A stretch of DNA of 64,000 bases from Candidatus Scybalocola faecigallinarum. Its GTDB lineage: Bacteria > Bacillota > Clostridia > Lachnospirales > Lachnospiraceae. Made by a program: the position numbers and the translations under genes. Positions 58,743-64,000 of the stretch are shown here, one piece after another; the stretch's first letter is position 1, and the number at the start of each line of letters is the position of its first letter. The notes under the pieces are model-generated. The model was not told the origin of the DNA and searched no databases. It saw only the letters and a list, made by a program, of their open reading frames with translations. The stretch is taken from NCBI GenBank assembly GCA_018711005.1, contig DVIT01000019.1, forward strand, positions 1 to 64,000, given 5' to 3'.

Positions 58743-59369
58743 CTATTTCATACAAAAGTCCTTCAGATCCCGTTTTAAATACAGCCGGGCCAGCTCCAGG
58801 TCATGTTCGTCCAACGCCTCCAGGATGCGGCTGTGGTTTTTCAGGTCATTGGGGATCGATGTGCTGTTCCACTGAGACCAGTAAAACTGGGCATAGGCCA
58901 GCTTTAAAAAATCCATAGCTTTTCTCAGCTGCTCATAAATATAATGATTCTCTGCAAAGGATGCCAGCTTTAAATGAAAGTTTTCATTAATGTCCCAGTG
59001 CTGCCACACATCGCAGTCTTTCTGCCCGTCGGCATCCACCATGCGCTGCATTTCCTGAATATCCGCCTTTTGGATGCGGGAAAAACCTTTAACAAGCACA
59101 TAATCCTCCATAGCAGAACGGAACTCTATAATATCCGCCACATCTTCCAGCGTAAAGCTGACAACCCGGTAGCCATATCTGGGAATATTGGTCAAAACAC
59201 CTTCGCTGGACAAAATGAGCAGGGCCTCTCTTACGGGAGCTTTGCTCACATCGTATCGATCCACCAATTCCTTCTCATTTAAAATCTGTCCGCTTTTATA
59301 TTCGCCGCTGACAATGCCGTCGATAATCTGGTTATATATTTTTTCTTTCAGCGTCTGCCGATCTTTCAT
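58743..59369 (-). CDS. GntR family transcriptional regulator (FadR/FCD)
   Basis: KIYNQIIDGIVSGEYKSGQILNEKELVDRYDVSKAPVREALLILSSEGVL. Confidence 0.94.
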   Translation of the reverse strand: MKDRQTLKEKIYNQIIDGIVSGEYKSGQILNEKELVDRYDVSKAPVREALLILSSEGVLTNIPRYGYRVVSFTLEDVADIIEFRSAMEDYVLVKGFSRIQKADIQEMQRMVDADGQKDCDVWQHWDINENFHLKLASFAENHYIYEQLRKAMDFLKLAYAQFYWSQWNSTSIPNDLKNHSRILEALDEHDLELARLYLKRDLKDFCMK

Positions 59370-59429
59370 AACACACTCTCCCTTTTAGCCCTGTAATCGA
59401 TTTAGTCTTCATGTATCTGTTTCTGCGGC

Positions 59430-59478
59430 AGTTCAGCCATGCAGCTGGAGGATTGTTTTTTTGCTGCATGGCTGAACT
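59430..59478. repeat. Inverted repeat related to P1
   Basis: AGTTCAGCCATGCAG..CTGCATGGCTGAACT, perfect 15-bp arms. Confidence 0.85.
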
Positions 59479-59515
59479 CCTGATACTTCTTATTTTCGTT
59501 AGTCCATAATTTTTG

Positions 59516-60793
59516 TCAGTCCTCGATCATGATTTTCACGATCTCTTTATCTGTCTCCTGCATGCCCTCAGAAGCCAGCAGCCCAACACTGCGGATGGTC
59601 TTTTCCACATCGCCCTTAACAATGCCGTCCCCGCACCGGAACTGCTGTCCGTCCTTATACATGTAGTAGCCAAGAATCCCCGCGTCTACCGCAGCTGCGA
59701 TTTTTGCCGCGCAGGATGCCTTTGCCCCGTCGCATATGGTTCCGGAAATAATGGCCAGTCCATTTACAAGGGTGTGGGAAATTTCTTCCAGCCGGCCTCC
59801 GTGAAGATAGGCAATACCGGCCCCAGCGCCGCATCCTGCGCCGACAGCGCCGCAGTAAGCGGAAAGCCTTCCAATACCTTCCTTAATATGAAGCGTACAT
59901 AAATTAGACACCACCAGCGCCCGATACAAAGCATCCTGGGAAACACCCAGCTCCTGAGCATAAATGATCACCGGCACAGATGAAGTGATCCCCTGGTTTC
60001 CGCTGCCGGAATTGATCACCACCGGAAGCTCACAGCCGTTCATCCGGGCATCAGAGCCTGCTGCGGCAAATGCCTTGGCCCGGGTTTTTACATCCACGCC
60101 GCCGTAAATATGCATCAGCACCTTGCCAATGTTAGCACCGTAGGAATTGGTCATTCCTTCCTTGGCAATGTCCATATTATAGGAAATCTGCCGATCCAGC
60201 ACATCCTTCACATCAGCAATATCCACCGTATCTGCAAATTCAATAATATCTTTGACAGTCAGAAGGGACTTGTCTGCCATAGAGCTTTCCGTGCGTCCTG
60301 TAATTTCTTTATTTAGTATGTAATCTTCATTTTTCCGGATCATGACAACGTTGGTATGAAAATCCACGATCCTGGCCTCAGCACTGTCCTCTCCTTTATA
60401 TACATGGATACAAATATCAAAAATATAATCCGACTTGGCAGGAACCACATGAAGCTCAGCGGTCTTCATATATTCTTTGGTTTCCAGGATCTGCTCTTTA
60501 GTCACCTGGGCAAGCACCTGCAGCTGGCCGTCTGCATCTCCGGCTACAATACCAATGGCCGCAGCCGCCTCCAGCCCCCGCATTCCGCCTGTATTGGGAA
60601 CAACAACGCTCTTTACGTTTTTTACAATATTCCGGCTCACTTCAATATCCACACGCTCAGGGAGTCCGCCAAGCGCCCGGCGGGCCAACGCCCCGGCATA
60701 AGCTACCGCCACAGGCTCTGTACAGCCCATGGCAGGAAGCAGTTCATCTTTCAAGATCTGTACATAAGTTTCATATAATTTTGCATCCAACAT
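59516..60793 (-). CDS. UPF0597 / L-cysteine desulfidase-like (serine dehydratase alpha-like) protein
   Basis: LKDELLPAMGCTEPVAVAYAGALARRALGGLPERVDIEVSRNIVKNVKSVVVPNTGGMRG; SGSGNQGITSSVPVI. Confidence 0.9.
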   Translation of the reverse strand: MLDAKLYETYVQILKDELLPAMGCTEPVAVAYAGALARRALGGLPERVDIEVSRNIVKNVKSVVVPNTGGMRGLEAAAAIGIVAGDADGQLQVLAQVTKEQILETKEYMKTAELHVVPAKSDYIFDICIHVYKGEDSAEARIVDFHTNVVMIRKNEDYILNKEITGRTESSMADKSLLTVKDIIEFADTVDIADVKDVLDRQISYNMDIAKEGMTNSYGANIGKVLMHIYGGVDVKTRAKAFAAAGSDARMNGCELPVVINSGSGNQGITSSVPVIIYAQELGVSQDALYRALVVSNLCTLHIKEGIGRLSAYCGAVGAGCGAGAGIAYLHGGRLEEISHTLVNGLAIISGTICDGAKASCAAKIAAAVDAGILGYYMYKDGQQFRCGDGIVKGDVEKTIRSVGLLASEGMQETDKEIVKIMIED

Positions 60794-61066
60794 CTTCTTT
60801 TTCCTCCCTGAAATTCCGCCCCGTAATGGGATCCTTTGTAAACACCCCTTCTGCACAGCCTGCGGCAGCGCTTTACCTTACAAAAGCAAAAAGCCCCAGG
60901 ATTTCTGCACAATACGGCCATAAGTCCGCACTAATCATGTTACTAATATTATCACCAAAAAAAGGGAATGTCAATCAGCTATCCAATGATTCCCATAAAA
61001 TCCAGATAAATCCTGCTTTAGCACAAATTTTTTTGCACTCTGCCCCGGTAAATCATTAAAATTATA

Positions 61067-61095
61067 TTGACAGCTAATCAGAGTAGTGATATTAT
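61067..61095 (+). promoter_or_regulatory. Predicted promoter of opp operon
   Basis: TTGACA (61067-61072), 17-nt spacer, TATTAT (61090-61095). Confidence 0.7.
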
Positions 61096-61103
61096 TAAAG
61101 ACA

Positions 61104-61157
61104 AAGCAAAGGCGCCATAATGGAGAACCAGCAATCTATGGCTCCTTTGCTTTTCCT
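61104..61157 (+). terminator. Leader terminator/attenuator upstream of oppA-like gene
   Basis: AAGCAAAGGCGCCATA..TATGGCTCCTTTGCTTTTCC. Confidence 0.65.
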
Positions 61158-61160
61158 ATA

Positions 61161-61222
61161 TTCCCTCAGTTGACAAGGATACACGTGCCGACGGCACATG
61201 TGTTTTTGTCAACTGGAGGGAA
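61161..61222 (+). promoter_or_regulatory. Second long leader hairpin before oppA-like gene
   Basis: TTCCCTC-A-GTTGACAA..TTGTCAAC-TG-GAGGGAA with inner TGCCgacGGCA. Confidence 0.6.
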
Positions 61223-61256
61223 TAGAACGATTTTCACATGAACAAGGAGGAACGAT

Positions 61257-63011
61257 ATGAAAACAAAAAAGATTCTGACCATGCTCCTGTCGGGCGCTCT
61301 GGCAATCTCCACACTTGCCGGCTGCGGCGGCGGAAGCTCTACGACCTCCACCGGGGGATCTTCTACTGACACATCCGCTGAAAGCAGCGCTTCCGGAGAC
61401 AGCAGTGCAGCAAGCACATCCGGAGATACTCAGGTACTGAACATCAGCGTACAGTCTTTCGGCAACAACTACGACGTACAGGACATGGGCTGGCGTTGGA
61501 TGATGGCAGCCTGCTATTCCGGTCTTTACCGTAACATTGCTGATGCAGACGGTGAACATTTTGTCCTTGACGGTGCTGAAAGCGTTGACATTTCTGAGGA
61601 CGGCACAGTCTATACTTTCCACTTAAGACAGGATGCCAAGTGGTCTGACGGTGAGCCTGTAACTGCCCATGATTATGAGTATGGCTGGAAGCGTCTCCTT
61701 AATCCTACCTATGCTTATGACTATGCTGCCTTTATCTTTAATGTTGTAGGCGCTGAAGAATATTATAACGGCGAAGGCTCTGTAGATGATGTTATGGCTG
61801 TTGCTCTTGATGACTACACATTCCAGGTAACTCTCGAGGAAGCCGACCCTACATTTGAATCCAAGCTTGTTGCCACACCTTTGTACCCGACCCGTGAAGA
61901 TATTGCAGAAGCAGCCGGCGATCAGTGGGGCAAGGACTGGACATTATGTGTTTACAACGGACCTTTCTGCATGACAGGTCTTGTAGAAGACAACCAGATG
62001 ACATGGACTAAGAACGAAAACTACTGGGATGCTGAAAACGTTCATCTGGAAACTGTAAACTGGTACCTTGTTGCTGAAGACTCCACAGCTGCAACCATGT
62101 TTGATAACGGCGAACTGGATGTTCTTGAAACTTCCGGTGATTACTCCATTAAATATCAGGGTGAAGCAGAGGCTGGAAATATCCAGATGATCACAACCGA
62201 TTATCCGGGAACCATTGCACTTGCTTTTGACTTTACAAACGGCGGAAAGTCCGGACTTCTGAGCAATGTTAAGATTCGTAAGGCACTTTCCTACAGCATT
62301 AACCGTGAAGAAATGATCGAAGCTGTTTACGGCAGATACAAGCCCGCATATTCCTGGATAGCTCCTGCCATCACTTTAGACGGAACTTCCTATCGTGATC
62401 AGGTTCCTGAGCTTATGAAGGAGGAATACGAACAGTACGCAGGAAATAATGAAGCCCTTCAGGCACTGTTCCAGGAAGGTCTTGAAGAACTGGGTATGGA
62501 TACGGATCTTTCCCAGGTAACCATTACATATCTTTCCTACGGTTCTACTGTTGATGTAACTGCTTTCCGTGAATACTTACAGCAGACATGGCAGCAGAAT
62601 CTGGGCATCAATGTAGAGCTCAACACTGTTGGCGACTACTCACTGTTTACAGCAGAAAGAGATGCCGGAAACTTTGACGTATACAGCGGCGGCTGGTCCA
62701 GCGATTATAACGATCCTCTGGACTTCCTGGATACCTTCTACACCGGACAGTATACATCCGTATCCGGTGGATACAGCAATCCAGAGTATGATGCGCTCAT
62801 TGACAGTCTGACCGGTGAGGGAGACAATGCAAAACGTCTTGAAATCTATCGGCAGGCAGAGCAGATCCTTATAGATGACTGCGCTTTGATTCCTCTGTAC
62901 TATCAGACAAAAGAGTTCTTCCTTCAGAACTGGGTAAAGGATTTCAACTGGTCCTCTTTTGGTGCCAGCCGTGAATTCATCAATACGTACATTGAAGGCC
63001 GCGGAAACTGA
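61257..63011 (+). CDS. Peptide ABC transporter substrate-binding lipoprotein (OppA-like)
   Basis: Lipobox LAGC; YTFHLRQDAKWSDGEPVTAHDYEYGWKRLLNP; KALSYSINREEMIEAVY. Confidence 0.95.
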   Translation: MKTKKILTMLLSGALAISTLAGCGGGSSTTSTGGSSTDTSAESSASGDSSAASTSGDTQVLNISVQSFGNNYDVQDMGWRWMMAACYSGLYRNIADADGEHFVLDGAESVDISEDGTVYTFHLRQDAKWSDGEPVTAHDYEYGWKRLLNPTYAYDYAAFIFNVVGAEEYYNGEGSVDDVMAVALDDYTFQVTLEEADPTFESKLVATPLYPTREDIAEAAGDQWGKDWTLCVYNGPFCMTGLVEDNQMTWTKNENYWDAENVHLETVNWYLVAEDSTAATMFDNGELDVLETSGDYSIKYQGEAEAGNIQMITTDYPGTIALAFDFTNGGKSGLLSNVKIRKALSYSINREEMIEAVYGRYKPAYSWIAPAITLDGTSYRDQVPELMKEEYEQYAGNNEALQALFQEGLEELGMDTDLSQVTITYLSYGSTVDVTAFREYLQQTWQQNLGINVELNTVGDYSLFTAERDAGNFDVYSGGWSSDYNDPLDFLDTFYTGQYTSVSGGYSNPEYDALIDSLTGEGDNAKRLEIYRQAEQILIDDCALIPLYYQTKEFFLQNWVKDFNWSSFGASREFINTYIEGRGN

Positions 63012-63121
63012 TCCTGACAGATCATTTTATCGGATACTTTCAGAGATAAATATAAACAGACATACTGTGGGGAAGGGTCCGTAAGGACACTTCCCCATAT
63101 ATTAAGCACGGGGGCATTAAT

Positions 63122-64000
63122 ATGATAAAATACATTATCCGCCGTTTTGTGGAAATGGTTTTAACCCTTTTCATTATCGCAACGGCCACCTTCTTTCTTC
63201 TGGAAGCTGTACCCGGTGATCCGCTGACCCAGCGCGCCGATCATCTTCCCGAACAGTCCAGGGAGGCGTTATATGCCAGATACGGCCTGGACAAACCTGT
63301 TATGGAACGTTACTTAACCCAGATGGGAAACATGCTTCAGGGTGACTTTGGCGAATCCTTCGTATACGCCGGTCAGACTGTCAGCGGTCTTATCCATGAC
63401 CGGCTGCCTGTTTCCGCCCGTCTTGGTATCCAGCAGATGCTGGTAGGTGTTATTGTCGGACTGCTGCTTGGTATACTGGCAGCTGTCAAACGGGGGACTA
63501 TCGCCGACTATCTGGTGGTAGGATTATCTGTCTTGCTGATTTCAATTCCCCATCTCGTCCTGGGCCTTTTACTGCAAAAGGTCTTTGCAGGAGAACTCCA
63601 CTGGTTCCCCACCATTGGATGGCCTTCGGGTAATGAGCTATGGTTCGGCGGATGGGAATATACTGTATTGCCAACACTTACAGGATGTTTTTCATATGTC
63701 GCTACTTATGCCAGATTATTAAAATCTTCTATGCTGGATGTAGTCAACCAGGATTATGTTCTTACGGCCGAATCCAAAGGTTTAAGCAGGGGCAGAGTCA
63801 TCCGGAAGCATATCCTGAGAAATTCCTTTATTCCTGTCATGACACAGCTGCCTATGTCTGTGGCCATGTGTATTACCGGTTCCTTCTTTATCGAAAGTAT
63901 TTTTTCCATTCCGGGGATCGGCCAGTATTATGTTACTGCGGTAAATAATCAGGATCTTTCCATTGTACTTGGAGAAACCGTGCTTTTAGCACTTTTATAT
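63122..64000 (+). CDS. Peptide ABC transporter permease (OppB-like), truncated by window end
   Basis: MIKYIIRRFVEMVLTLFIIATATFFLLEAVPGDPLTQRADHLPEQSREALYARYGLDKPV; frame open to end of window. Confidence 0.93.
   Translation, partial: MIKYIIRRFVEMVLTLFIIATATFFLLEAVPGDPLTQRADHLPEQSREALYARYGLDKPVMERYLTQMGNMLQGDFGESFVYAGQTVSGLIHDRLPVSARLGIQQMLVGVIVGLLLGILAAVKRGTIADYLVVGLSVLLISIPHLVLGLLLQKVFAGELHWFPTIGWPSGNELWFGGWEYTVLPTLTGCFSYVATYARLLKSSMLDVVNQDYVLTAESKGLSRGRVIRKHILRNSFIPVMTQLPMSVAMCITGSFFIESIFSIPGIGQYYVTAVNNQDLSIVLGETVLLALLY

Overview
The window looks like a Lachnospiraceae/Clostridia-type chromosome segment. Most of it is a housekeeping backbone: glutamine synthetase III, GH42 beta-galactosidase, a complete V-type ATPase operon, hcp with a ferredoxin and a Crp/Fnr regulator, a CNNM/CBS transporter, a DUF368 protein, a TrpXYZ-like ABC system, a MATE pump, an ABC/FtsX transporter with its two-component system, tRNA-Cys, a cysteine desulfidase-like protein and an Opp transporter running off the right edge. 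Three accessory layers stand out. (1) There are two paralogous Rpn/PD-(D/E)XK units (~196-1371 and ~54797-56266). Each carries its own promoter and a ~131-bp three-hairpin element in the 5' UTR, flanked by a 10-bp near-direct repeat. A third copy of the element interrupts the second rpn ORF. The first hairpin shows compensatory base changes between copies. A wider family of GTAACAGTTCAGC/GCTGAACTGTTAC-type palindromes is scattered through the window, and some sit inside the loops of other hairpins. (2) A ~6.1-kb serine-recombinase (TnpX/TndX-like) mobilizable element (~26137-32217) carries nucleotide-metabolism-like cargo. It appears to be inserted in the loop of a large (>100 bp) imperfect palindrome. 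(3) An XRE / ImmA-IrrE peptidase / PIN-like three-gene operon (52432-54542) is bracketed by two near-identical 34-bp palindromes. Several genes are decaying through internal deletions: an MTA/SAH nucleosidase, UbiD/UbiX, a histidine kinase and rpn copy A. No CRISPR array or rRNA was seen. All family assignments come from reading the translations; no database search was run.
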